From RUG11462 sp036308645 (GTDB lineage Bacteria > Bacillota > Clostridia > Oscillospirales > Acutalibacteraceae): a DNA stretch of 64,000 nt. A program made the translations under genes and the position numbers. The stretch lies in the NCBI GenBank assembly GCA_036308645.1, contig JAXJVH010000033.1, positions 17,854 through 81,853 on the forward strand, read 5' to 3'. Under the pieces are notes generated by a model. It had not been told where the DNA came from and searched no databases. It saw only the letters and a program-made list of their open reading frames with translations. Below are positions 17,600 through 26,236 of this stretch, piece after piece (positions within the stretch are counted from its first letter, which is position 1; each line of letters begins with the position of its first letter).

Positions 17600-18373
17600 T
17601 CAGTTGCCGCATTCAATACTGATTTCGTTGAATACTTTGAGGATATCGTCAATAGAAGTAGCCTGTTTTTCGGCTTCGTTTTTATCCATAATAATTTTAC
17701 CTTTATCCATCATTAAAAGACGGTTGCCGTATTCAACTGCAAATCGCAAGTTGTGGGTTACCATTATTGCAGTCAAATTCTTTTCCTTTACCACCTTATC
17801 GGTAAGTTCCATAATAATTTCGGCGGTTTTCGGGTCAAGCGCCGCAGTATGTTCATCAAGAATGAGAAAATCTATCGGAGTAAGCGTTGCCATAATAAGC
17901 GAAACCGCCTGACGCTGTCCGCCCGAAAGCGAGCCTACTTTAATATTCATTTTATCCTCAAGTCCAAGACCTAAAGTAACAAGTTGTTCTTTGTAATAAT
18001 CTTCTCTTTTCTTGTTCACTCCGAACGAAAGACCGAAAGGCTTGCCCTTATTATCCGCAAGCGACATATTCTCGAGAATAGTCATATTAGGGCAGTTGCC
18101 CATAGCGGGATTTTGATAAACTCTGCCGATTTTACGGTAACGGAGGTATTCAGGCAGTTTTGCAATGCTTTTACCGTCGATAATAACATCGCCGCTTTGA
18201 ATGGGAATACTTCCGCATATAATGTTTAAAAGCGAGGTTTTGCCGCTTCCGTTTGAGCCTACTATTGAAATATATTCTTTATCCTTAACGGTTAGATTGA
18301 AATTGTCAAAAAGGCACATTTCGGTAACGGTACCGGGATTATAAATTTTAGAAACATTTTTAAGTTCTATCAT
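17600..18373 (-). CDS. trpZ: ABC transporter ATPase, tryptophan-type uptake system
   Basis: A 257-residue ATPase starting at ATG 18373 behind GGGAGGG; the longer frame from 18391 would start inside that site. Walker A is GSNGSGKTSL, the signature LSGGQRQ, Walker B FLILDEHTA, followed by the H-loop THN. The ATG overlaps the permease stop (ATGA), indicating translational coupling. It powers the permease encoded upstream. The ligand, tryptophan, is inferred from the UGG-specifier T-box that heads this operon and from the known T-box-controlled trpXYZ transporters of Firmicutes. Confidence 0.82.
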   Translation of the reverse strand: MIELKNVSKIYNPGTVTEMCLFDNFNLTVKDKEYISIVGSNGSGKTSLLNIICGSIPIQSGDVIIDGKSIAKLPEYLRYRKIGRVYQNPAMGNCPNMTILENMSLADNKGKPFGLSFGVNKKREDYYKEQLVTLGLGLEDKMNIKVGSLSGGQRQAVSLIMATLTPIDFLILDEHTAALDPKTAEIIMELTDKVVKEKNLTAIMVTHNLRFAVEYGNRLLMMDKGKIIMDKNEAEKQATSIDDILKVFNEISIECGN

Positions 18374-19308
18374 TTTTTGTTTCCCTCCCATTTCGCCTTT
18401 GTAAGTCCTGTTACCTTTTCATTGAAAATAAGAATTAATGCAAAAAGCGTTGCATTAAGAAGTTTAAGGTAAATGCCGTTTGTATCAACAAGCACGAGAT
18501 AGTTTAAGCATAAAGAGTAAATAATTGCGCCGAAAATTACTGCGGTTGAGTCTTTTACAATGCGTATTTTTGAAAATACCGCAAGACCTATAATAACCGA
18601 GGCGAGCGCAAGTACAACTTTACCGCTGCCGCAGGTGTTGTCGTACTGCATATAAAGGTGGGAATACAACGCGCCCGAAACCGATACAAAACCGTTTGCA
18701 AGCGCAAGACCTAAAATTTTATAATTGCCTACATCTTTTCCGAGAGCGACTACCAAGTTTTCATTATCGCCGGTCGCTTTTATCATATAGCCGAGTTTTG
18801 TTTTTAAGAACAAATCAATAATTATTTTAGCAACAATAACGATTACTGCGAGGATTGCCAATATCACATAGTCCCTTATGTCGCTGTCGAGTCCCGAAAG
18901 CGTCTCGCCGCCGAAGATTCCTGTTAAATTTTCGCTGCGGTATGAGAAAATTGTTGTAGTTTGACCTGTTTTTGTAAGCAACATTGTAAGCGCAAGTGTA
19001 ACCGAAAGCAGGGCAGTCATTACAATAATTCCTGCAAGCAGTTTTGAAATTTTGAATTTTACGTGTAAAACGCCTGTAATTGTTCCTGCGATAAATCCCG
19101 AAAAGAAGGTTAGTATCGTTGCTAAAATCGGGTTTAATCCGAGTTTTAGCATCAATATTGTGCATACAACTCCGCCGAGCGGAAATGTGCCGTCAACCGA
19201 CAAATCGGGAAAATCGAGTATGGAGTACGATATATATACTCCGAGCGCTAATACTGCAAAGGCGAGTCCCATTTGCAGACCGTCTATGGTTGTGGAAAAG
19301 AAAAGCAT
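18370..19308 (-). CDS. trpY: ABC transporter permease, tryptophan-type uptake system
   Basis: A 312-residue inner-membrane permease of the BPD_transp_2 (LivH-like) fold with about eight to nine hydrophobic segments. Features include the early LALGVYISYSILDFPDLSVD and the family-typical TGDNENLVVALGKDV loop. It forms the channel for the substrate delivered by the binding protein upstream (46-bp gap) and is driven by the overlapping ATPase gene downstream. Regulation is through the Trp T-box at 20732-21024. Confidence 0.82.
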   Translation of the reverse strand: MLFFSTTIDGLQMGLAFAVLALGVYISYSILDFPDLSVDGTFPLGGVVCTILMLKLGLNPILATILTFFSGFIAGTITGVLHVKFKISKLLAGIIVMTALLSVTLALTMLLTKTGQTTTIFSYRSENLTGIFGGETLSGLDSDIRDYVILAILAVIVIVAKIIIDLFLKTKLGYMIKATGDNENLVVALGKDVGNYKILGLALANGFVSVSGALYSHLYMQYDNTCGSGKVVLALASVIIGLAVFSKIRIVKDSTAVIFGAIIYSLCLNYLVLVDTNGIYLKLLNATLFALILIFNEKVTGLTKAKWEGNKK

Positions 19309-19354
19309 AAAAATTTAGTCCTTTTTAAAATTAATTGTTCTGCTTTAAAATTAA

Positions 19355-20341
19355 TTATTCTGCAACGTCGCTTGCAACAATATCGGAAGGAACTTCAAGT
19401 CCCAAAGTTTTGCAAACAGCGCTGTTGTAATAGTTTTCAGGATTGGTAATAGCCTTAACAGGGATATCGTCCGCTTTTTTCTCGCCTTTAAGAATTTGAG
19501 CGGCGGCTTCGCCTGAAAGTTTGCCTACGTTTACATATTCAATAGAAGCGCTTGCTACGCAACCTACCTTAACCTGCTCGATTTCAGAACCGAAAACAGG
19601 GATTTTTTTCTCGTTTGTAATAGGTAAAATGTTTGTTTCAAGTTTACCTACGATTGTGTTGTCAAGCAAGTTTACAAAGCAGTCGGCGCCGCGTTCGATA
19701 AGTTCGGTTGTTTTTGCGTCGATAGTAGTAATGTCCGAAACTGCCGAATCGAGAATCTCCATACCTTCGTATTTTTCAGCCGATTTTTTAATGTTTTCAA
19801 CCTGAATAGGCGAAGAAGATTCTTCGGTTGAGTAAAGAACGCCGATTTTAAGGTCGTCTTTGCCCATAAATCCTGTTACAACTTCAAGTTGTTTATCAAA
19901 ATTAGGAATATCCGAAGCGCCTGTAATATTGGTGTAGTTTTGCATAACAGTAGGATCTGTGATTGCGCAGAAAACAACAGGAATATCTTTGTCAGCGGCG
20001 GCGTTTGCGGCGGCTACTGCCGACGGAGTAGCGATTGCAATGATAACGTCGGCTTTTTTGTTAACAAGAGTGTTAGCCTGTGTTTGCGAAACGCTTGCGT
20101 CGAAGTTTGAGTTTAAAAGTTCAATGTCGCTATTTTCAGAATTAAATCCGTTTTCTTCAAGTCCTTTTACAATGCCGTCGTAGCAATTGTTAAGCGAAGC
20201 GTGAGAGCCGAACTGGATAATGCCGATTGTTTTTTTAGAGTTGTTAGCGCTGTCCGCAGTGTCTGTAGAGTCGCTGTTTCCGCAGGAAACAAGACCGAAT
20301 GCAAGTACCAATGTTAAAATAAGCGTTAAAAATCTTTTCAT
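19355..20341 (-). CDS. trpX: ABC transporter substrate-binding lipoprotein, tryptophan-type
   Basis: A 328-residue lipoprotein of the ABC_sub_bind family. The signal peptide ends in a lipobox at SCGN, followed by a Ser/Asp-rich spacer and an alpha/beta binding fold beginning KTIGIIQFGSHASL. VVFCAITDP and the interlobe GYLYSTEES-type hinge are typical of this family, which includes the TrpX proteins. The first gene after the T-box, although about 390 bp separates the T-box terminator from its ATG and a 198-bp MITE-like element fills half of that space. The ligand is inferred from the T-box. Confidence 0.82.
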   Translation of the reverse strand: MKRFLTLILTLVLAFGLVSCGNSDSTDTADSANNSKKTIGIIQFGSHASLNNCYDGIVKGLEENGFNSENSDIELLNSNFDASVSQTQANTLVNKKADVIIAIATPSAVAAANAAADKDIPVVFCAITDPTVMQNYTNITGASDIPNFDKQLEVVTGFMGKDDLKIGVLYSTEESSSPIQVENIKKSAEKYEGMEILDSAVSDITTIDAKTTELIERGADCFVNLLDNTIVGKLETNILPITNEKKIPVFGSEIEQVKVGCVASASIEYVNVGKLSGEAAAQILKGEKKADDIPVKAITNPENYYNSAVCKTLGLEVPSDIVASDVAE

Positions 20342-20522
20342 AATAAAAATCTCCTTTGAACTATGTTTTATTGTTTTTATATTTTTAATTATTGTGATTT
20401 AGCGATTGTTTTTTGTAAATGTAAATATTAAAATGAAAGTCGCCATCGTTTTGTTAAAAGTTTCATTAAAAAATTCCCCTTTATAAAAATTTGATATTTG
20501 TTTTATAAATTTATTTTATAAA

Positions 20523-20720
20523 GTTCTATTCTCATGTTGTGGTTTCAGCACTTATCGCCTCCCTCTGACGAGGGAGGTGGCACGGCTTTTGCCGTGTCGG
20601 AGGGAGAGAAAGAATATAGATAGATATATACTTTGGTTTTTCTCTCCCTCAGTCTCGCTTCGCTCGACAGCTCCCTCGTCAGAGGGAGCCAATCTACACC
20701 CCAACTTTTGCAAAAGAACC
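20523..20720 (+). repeat. MITE-like dispersed repeat, copy 3, inside the trpX leader
   Basis: A 198-bp copy running from GTTCTATTCTCATGTTG to TTTGCAAAAGAACC. It is flanked by a perfect 9-bp direct repeat TTTTATAAA (20514-20522 and 20721-20729), the best target duplication of the four copies. It lies between the T-box terminator and trpX, so every read-through trpXYZ message must include it, and its palindromes would fold in the RNA. Confidence 0.82.
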
Positions 20721-20731
20721 TTTTATAAAAC

Positions 20732-21024
20732 AAAAAGTCCTGTCCCTTGAATTTTCAAGGGACAGGACTGAAAATCAAAATTCCTGCGGTACCACCCAAG
20801 TTGACACTTTTTTAAAGTATCCGCCTTAACTCTTGTACTAATATACAAGTGAGCATTGATAACGGGCGCTCGTTTCCCGATGACTGCTACTCGGCTACGT
20901 AGCCTTTCGGTCATCCTCAGAAGTCCATTCATTTAAAATCCGACTGCCGTTTTACACCACCCAACGACTCTCTTAAAATCGGTAAGATAAATTACTTACT
21001 CTTCTTCAACGGTTTAATCTATAT
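20732..21024 (-). promoter_or_regulatory. Tryptophan T-box riboswitch with terminator
   Basis: On the minus strand the conserved T-box core TGGGTGGTACCGC (plus 20785-20798) pairs with uncharged tRNA ends. Upstream in stem I the specifier triplet is TGG (plus 20925-20927, read on the minus strand within GAATGGAC), the Trp codon, and an AGAGA-like and GGGTGGTG region precede it. Downstream is a 15-bp terminator hairpin (20736-20769) with a U-run. Low charged tRNA-Trp should favour read-through into the transporter genes. Although trpS lies just upstream, the T-box points away from it. Confidence 0.92.
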
Positions 21025-21030
21025 ATACGC

Positions 21031-21059
21031 ATTATATGAAATTAATTTCAATTTGTCAA
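21031..21059 (-). promoter_or_regulatory. Consensus sigma-A promoter of the T-box operon
   Basis: A perfect minus-strand promoter: TTGACA (21054-21059), 17-bp spacer, TATAAT (21031-21036). The start falls near 21024, about 100 bp before the Trp specifier triplet. Strong constitutive initiation with control left to the RNA leader is the usual T-box design. Confidence 0.88.
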
Positions 21060-21162
21060 GCGTTTTTTGAAAAATATTTTATTTTTTTGCAAGATTCAAG
21101 TGTTTCGTATTTCTATACCGCAACGGCAATCAAGCAATTTGCTCGCTATTGTTATGCTGATT

Positions 21163-22170
21163 TTACTTTACAAATCCTACTTTTCTTTTTACTTTTGACA
21201 AAGTTTTTCTTGCCAAATATGACGCTTGTTCTGCGCCCTCTTTATACATAGCCTCAAGTTGCGCTTTATCGCTCATAAGTTCGTCAAAACGCTCTCTTAC
21301 AGGACGAAGTTCTTCGACAACCGCTTCGCCTACCGCCGTTTTGAAATCGCCGTAGCCTTTGCCGTCAAAATCCTTTTCAATCTGTTCAAAGGAAAGTCCC
21401 GTAACCGCAGAGTAAATAGTCATAAGGTTGTTAATACCTGCTTTTTCTACCGTATCTCCAAAGTAAACACGCGCTTCGGAATCGGTTACAGCACGTTTGA
21501 ATTTACGCATAATCGTATCCGGATCATCAAGAATTTTAACATAAGCGTTTTCATTTGAGTCGGATTTTCCCATTTTTTCGGTCGGATTTTGCAAACTCAT
21601 AATTTTAGCGCCGACTTTCGGAATAATCGGTTCGGGAACTTTAAAGGTTTCACCGTAAATGCCGTTAAATCTGTTGGCTACGGTACGGCAAAGTTCAACG
21701 TGCTGTTTCTGGTCAACACCTACCGGCACAACGTCCGCCTGATACAAAAGAATATCGGCATTCATAAGCGACGGATATGAGAAAAGGCCTAAATTAACAT
21801 TATCGGGCGCTTTTTTTGATTTGTCTTTAAATTGAGTCATTCTCTGCATTTCGCCGTACATAGAGTAGCAAGAAAGAATCCACGATAATTCTGCGTGTGC
21901 AGGTACGGTCGACTGAATAAACATAAGGCTTTTATTCGGGTCAAGACCGATTGCGTTTAAAATACCGTAAGCGGTTAAAGTCTGCAGACGAAGCGCTTTC
22001 GGCTCAAGTCTTATTGTAATTGCGTGTAAATCCGCAACTGCGAAAATCGAGTTGTATTCGTCCTGCAAAGCAACCCAGTTACGAAGTGCGCCGAGATAGT
22101 TGCCCAAGGTAAAATGGCCGGTCGGCTTTATCATACTAAGCATTGTTTTTTTATCTTGTGAAAATTCCAT
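21163..22170 (-). CDS. trpS: Tryptophanyl-tRNA synthetase
   Basis: A 335-residue class I synthetase that charges tRNA-Trp in the cytoplasm. The HIGH-like motif appears in TGHFTLGNYLGA (residues 12-23), the Trp-pocket region VGVDQKQHVELCR mid-protein, and the KMSKS loop as KMGKSDSNE. Length is usual for the family. AAGGAG precedes the ATG. It follows the aminotransferase gene by 73 bp on the same strand and may share its transcript. No T-box lies in front of it; the Trp T-box sits behind it and drives the transporter. Confidence 0.95.
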   Translation of the reverse strand: MEFSQDKKTMLSMIKPTGHFTLGNYLGALRNWVALQDEYNSIFAVADLHAITIRLEPKALRLQTLTAYGILNAIGLDPNKSLMFIQSTVPAHAELSWILSCYSMYGEMQRMTQFKDKSKKAPDNVNLGLFSYPSLMNADILLYQADVVPVGVDQKQHVELCRTVANRFNGIYGETFKVPEPIIPKVGAKIMSLQNPTEKMGKSDSNENAYVKILDDPDTIMRKFKRAVTDSEARVYFGDTVEKAGINNLMTIYSAVTGLSFEQIEKDFDGKGYGDFKTAVGEAVVEELRPVRERFDELMSDKAQLEAMYKEGAEQASYLARKTLSKVKRKVGFVK

Positions 22171-22243
22171 TTTATATTTCTCCTTAGTTCCGATTATTTG
22201 TGGTAAGACGCTTTAGCAGAGGTGACTTTTTTTAGATTAAAAG

Positions 22244-23440
22244 TTATATCTCTTTAACTAATTCGCCTAAAAGTTCCATACCTTTAATTAATTGCTCGTC
22301 GGTAGGGGTTGAGTAGTTGGTTCTGAACTCGTGACATTCATCGGTTTCGTTAATCAAGAACGCAGTACCGGGGACAAGCGCCACTTTTTTCTCCTTAACC
22401 GCCTTTGTGCAGAAATTCATCATATCCACTTCTTTTGGCAGAGTACACCAGATAAACAAACCGCCCTCTACTTTGTGATAAGTGATTTTGTCGCCGAAGT
22501 AATTGTCCATAAGGCTCATCATAAGTTGTGCTTTGTGGCGGTAAATACCACGCAGTTTGTTTAAATGCGCTTCAAAATCGGTGGTTTTTAAAAACTCATC
22601 GGTAATCATCTGTGAAAAAATCGTGGTATGAACATCGGAAGTCTGCTTGCAAACGGTAAGTTTTGCGATTATCTTTTTATTTCCGATTGCATAGCCTACA
22701 CGAAGTCCGGGGGAAAGCACCTTTGAAAAAGAGCCTGCGTAAACTACAATTCCGTCGGTATCAAGCGACTTAATTGTAGGTATGTTTTCGCCCGAAAATC
22801 TGATTTCACCGTAAGGATTATCTTCAAGCACAAGCACATTATACTTTTTAGCAAGCGCATAAATCGCTTTTCTTTTTTCAAGCGACATTGTAATTCCCGT
22901 AGGATTTTGAAAATTCGGTATTGTGTATATAAACTTTGTATTAGGATTTTCTTTTAACGCTTTTTCAAGCGCCTCAATATTCATTCCGTCGTCGTCAACC
23001 GGTATGCCCACTAAATGAGCGCCGTAAGAACGGAATGTATTAAGCGAGCCGATAAAAGACGGTGCTTCGGCAATAATCGTATCGCCTTTTTCGCAAAAAG
23101 CCTTTGCCATTAAATCCATAACCTGTTGAGCGCCCGAAGTGATAATTAATTCATCATCTTCGCCTACGGAATTATGCTTAATTTTCATATATTCTTTCAT
23201 TCTGTCACGCAAAGGCCGGTAGCCTTCGGTAACCGAATACTGCAATGCGCCGATTGCGTCATTTTTTAAAATATCGGCGGAAATCCGAGCAATGTCTTCT
23301 GTCGGAAATGCTTCGGGAGCAGGGTTTCCCGCCGCAAACGAAATCATACCCGGAACGGATGAATATTTTAAAATTTCTCTTATAGCCGACGGGGCTAAAT
23401 TAGCAATACTTTCAGTAAATTGATAATTCATTTCTTTCAC
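22244..23440 (-). CDS. PLP-dependent fold-I aminotransferase (aromatic/aminoadipate type)
   Basis: A 398-residue class I/II aminotransferase. It contains the cofactor motif YAGSFSKVLSPGLRVGY with the Schiff-base Lys, NFQNPTG for carboxylate contact, and EDNPYGEIRF. The overall sequence fits the LysN/kynurenine-aminotransferase-like group that acts on aromatic amino acids, leucine or 2-aminoadipate. Its position just upstream of trpS and the tryptophan transporter suggests aromatic amino-acid metabolism, but the substrate cannot be fixed from sequence alone. Confidence 0.85.
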   Translation of the reverse strand: MKEMNYQFTESIANLAPSAIREILKYSSVPGMISFAAGNPAPEAFPTEDIARISADILKNDAIGALQYSVTEGYRPLRDRMKEYMKIKHNSVGEDDELIITSGAQQVMDLMAKAFCEKGDTIIAEAPSFIGSLNTFRSYGAHLVGIPVDDDGMNIEALEKALKENPNTKFIYTIPNFQNPTGITMSLEKRKAIYALAKKYNVLVLEDNPYGEIRFSGENIPTIKSLDTDGIVVYAGSFSKVLSPGLRVGYAIGNKKIIAKLTVCKQTSDVHTTIFSQMITDEFLKTTDFEAHLNKLRGIYRHKAQLMMSLMDNYFGDKITYHKVEGGLFIWCTLPKEVDMMNFCTKAVKEKKVALVPGTAFLINETDECHEFRTNYSTPTDEQLIKGMELLGELVKEI

Positions 23441-23520
23441 CTTTTTTCGTGATTATAATAAGTATATCATAAAATGTATTATAAATAAAGAGAAAAAGTA
23501 TAATTTTCCGATAAAAAATA

Positions 23521-23556
23521 AAAACCGCAATTTGATTTTAAAAACTGCGGTTTTGT
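23521..23556. terminator. Terminator downstream of the transglutaminase gene
   Basis: AAAACCGCA (23521-23529) pairs with TGCGGTTTT (23546-23554), with A-rich flanks giving a U-run on the minus strand. It is separated from the stop codon at 23746 by the MITE-like copy 4. Confidence 0.72.
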
Positions 23557-23562
23557 TTTATG

Positions 23563-23742
23563 GGTTCCATACCTAATGTTGGGGGTTTTAGCACTTATCG
23601 CCTCCCTCTGATGAGGGAGGTGGCACGGCTTTGCCGTGACGAAAGGAGAGAACTTTGGCTTTTCTCTCCCTCAGTCTCGCTTCGCTCGACAGTTCCCTCG
23701 TCAGAGGGAGCCAATCTACAACCCAACTTTTGCAAAAGAACC
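23563..23742 (+). repeat. MITE-like dispersed repeat, copy 4
   Basis: A 180-bp copy from GGTTCCATACCTAATGTTG to TTTGCAAAAGAACC, lacking about 20 bp of the middle found in copies 2 and 3. It is flanked by the direct repeat GTTTTATG (23555-23562 and 23743-23750). It is inserted exactly between the stop codon of the transglutaminase-like gene and its terminator. Confidence 0.82.
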
Positions 23743-23745
23743 GTT

Positions 23746-26214
23746 TTATGATAAAATATCAATAAATTTCCATTTAAGACGGTATGCAACGGTTAAGCCT
23801 GAATAAACACCGTATCCGTAATCGTCGATAAAATCGAGTACCTTATCGGCGTCGTCTTTTGTAACAGGAAGTTTTGAGAACATGGCTTTTTGATAAATTT
23901 CAAAAACTTCGTCAAGATTATATTCCGATTCTTTAAAATCAAAATTCTCTTCGACAACTTTTTTAAATTCATCGAAAGTATATGTTTCATCGAATTTTGT
24001 CTTTTTGAATTTCAGCATTTTCAAAAGAAGTTCAAATCCGAACAAAATCTGCTTTCTGCTGTCGTTTGAGTTAAAAATCTCCTTGTGCTTTTTAAGAACC
24101 GAAATTCGCCTTATAATCAGTATAATCACAAAAAGAATTATCAGTCCCAAAACCGAGAATAATGCTATGCTTATGTATAAAATAGCGTTGCTTTCTTCAT
24201 AGTTTTGCTGTTCCTCCTGCTGTTCTTGTTCCTGTGGAACTTCGGGCTCCTGATTTTCTTCTTCGTTTGCAGCAGAATCATTGTTTTCGGGTTTCGCCGG
24301 CTCGTCTTTTTGGTCCTCTTCAAATTTATTTTCGGCGTCATCAATCGCCTGCTGCATTAACGCATTAAATGAACCACTATAATAGCCGTTGGTAACTTCA
24401 ACCGGAATCCAACCGTAAGAAGAGTCAAAAATTTCAATCCAGGCATGAGAATGACCGTCGTTTAGTGTCAGAGTTTTTACGCTGTCATCTCCGTTTGCAG
24501 TTGCAATATCCTGTTTCGGAATGTAAAATCCCTCGACATATCTTGCCGGAACGCCCAGCGAACGTAAAATTACCGTTGCCGCCGTTGCATAATGTGCTGA
24601 ATAACCCACGCCTTTTTCAAAAAGGAAATAGCTTGCAAAATCTTTGTTGTCAGGGAGTTTTTGCACCGAATCCGAATACTCGGTATTAGTGCTTAAAAAC
24701 TCTCGTACTTTGTCTACTGTTTTATATACTGTATCGCCTTTTAACTGCTGACCGAGTTTAGCAATTTCATCAATTCCCGACGGCAACAGCGTATAATTAT
24801 TCTGAACAAATTCAGAGTATTTTGACCAGCCTTTCTGAAAATCCTTGCTTTTAAAATAAGTTGTGTATGGTAGAGCAAGATAATCCGCAATATCATAATA
24901 CGCTTTGTAAGAATAAGAATCGCTGTATTCGGGGGAAAGGTATAAATCTTCATAACTTTCAAAAGAAGTTCCCGAAACAATGCCGTTCGGCGCATAGGCA
25001 TAGTCCTTTTCACGCCTGAAATCATACAACTTAAAATCGCCGAGATTTAAGTTTTTATCTGCAAGTTCGCTGTATAATAAATCGCCCGTAACAGAGGGCA
25101 ATGAGTAATCTCCGCTTGCAAACGCTTTTTTAACGTCGTCAAGTTGACTGTAGGTTTCATTATCAAAAGTTTCCCAACGTCTGCCGTTATAAATACTGCC
25201 GACGTACCCTTTTAAATAAAGCGATTGTTTGGAATTAGGTATTTGAACGGTTACATAATCTCGATTTTGAATTTTTCGGTCGCCCAAAACTTCAAGATTG
25301 CCCTCTTTCAGCGAGGCGTCGTGGTCATAGCCTGTTATACGGTCGTAAATATCAACCGCCGTATGTTTCACATTTTTTCGAAGTGCGTTTAAGTTTTCAC
25401 TTCTTGCAAAACCTGATGAAGTCAGCGCGTTTGTAATAATCACAAAGCACAAAAATACAGCCGTTGCCATAACAAAAGCGCTGCCGCCGAAACGTGCGGT
25501 TCTGTTTTCATAAACAAATTGCTTGTGGTTATTTACTTTATCGCCGTTTTTGTGCCTTACTAAAGTTCGCTGGCGGTTTGAAATATGCAACGTCAACATT
25601 CCTGCCCAGCCTGCAATTAAAAGAGCAAACGGGATTTTATACGAAACGCAACCGAAAGCCGCACCGATTTCAAAAAGCGGAAATGTTACTAAAAACGCAC
25701 CGATAAACTGCGATCTTCCGACTGCAAAATAAGCGGTCAGCGAGGTGATGATTACCGAGAACATAACCATACAGTAGGTGGTATTTGAAATATAACTGTC
25801 GTTCCATTTTATAATCGGGTCGGGCGCAGTCCAATACATTGCGTCATAAATTGATTTTACAACACTGTCGTATAAAAGTTGAAAACCCGTTATAACGGGA
25901 GTCAGCATAAAAAGTCCCGCAGCCGCCACCGCCGCTATGCTTAAAATTAAGATAAGCGTGCGTTTTTTAAAGGCTTTGTAAAGTGCGGTTAAAATAATGG
26001 AAGATATAATTACCGCAACTAAAACCGCCCATTCGACGGTTTTAATATTCATCATTGATGAAAATGTAAAAATTCCTCCGGCAGACAACGCAAAAACAAT
26101 TAGAAAACGTGATAAAAAGTTTATTGCGCCGTTTGCGGCTTTGGCATTTTTTGCGGAAGATTCATCAACCAGATTAAAACTTAAACCCGAATTAATTATT
26201 TCTTTATTTTTCAT
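23746..26214 (-). CDS. Membrane transglutaminase-like protein (TgpA type) with Cys-to-Ser change
   Basis: An 822-residue membrane protein: about six N-terminal transmembrane segments (residues 28-260), an extracytoplasmic transglutaminase-like domain (about 470-610), an acidic Glu/Gln-rich linker (about 625-685), another membrane segment near 690-710 and a cytoplasmic tail. The core reads GVGYSAHYATAA...LGVPARYVEGF then GHSHAWIEIF. In active members the residue after GY is Cys; here it is Ser539 (TCA codon confirmed). His is kept. The protein may be inactive, or act as a structural or binding member. It is third in the MoxR-DUF58-transglutaminase operon common in bacteria, whose role is not well defined. 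Confidence 0.82.
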   Translation of the reverse strand: MKNKEIINSGLSFNLVDESSAKNAKAANGAINFLSRFLIVFALSAGGIFTFSSMMNIKTVEWAVLVAVIISSIILTALYKAFKKRTLILILSIAAVAAAGLFMLTPVITGFQLLYDSVVKSIYDAMYWTAPDPIIKWNDSYISNTTYCMVMFSVIITSLTAYFAVGRSQFIGAFLVTFPLFEIGAAFGCVSYKIPFALLIAGWAGMLTLHISNRQRTLVRHKNGDKVNNHKQFVYENRTARFGGSAFVMATAVFLCFVIITNALTSSGFARSENLNALRKNVKHTAVDIYDRITGYDHDASLKEGNLEVLGDRKIQNRDYVTVQIPNSKQSLYLKGYVGSIYNGRRWETFDNETYSQLDDVKKAFASGDYSLPSVTGDLLYSELADKNLNLGDFKLYDFRREKDYAYAPNGIVSGTSFESYEDLYLSPEYSDSYSYKAYYDIADYLALPYTTYFKSKDFQKGWSKYSEFVQNNYTLLPSGIDEIAKLGQQLKGDTVYKTVDKVREFLSTNTEYSDSVQKLPDNKDFASYFLFEKGVGYSAHYATAATVILRSLGVPARYVEGFYIPKQDIATANGDDSVKTLTLNDGHSHAWIEIFDSSYGWIPVEVTNGYYSGSFNALMQQAIDDAENKFEEDQKDEPAKPENNDSAANEEENQEPEVPQEQEQQEEQQNYEESNAILYISIALFSVLGLIILFVIILIIRRISVLKKHKEIFNSNDSRKQILFGFELLLKMLKFKKTKFDETYTFDEFKKVVEENFDFKESEYNLDEVFEIYQKAMFSKLPVTKDDADKVLDFIDDYGYGVYSGLTVAYRLKWKFIDILS

Positions 26215-26236
26215 AATGTGTTTTCAAGCCGCCTTT

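Noticed and set aside
22171..22243. T-box or own promoter for trpS
   Set aside because: The 73-bp gap contains no T-box core; the only T-box lies downstream and faces away.
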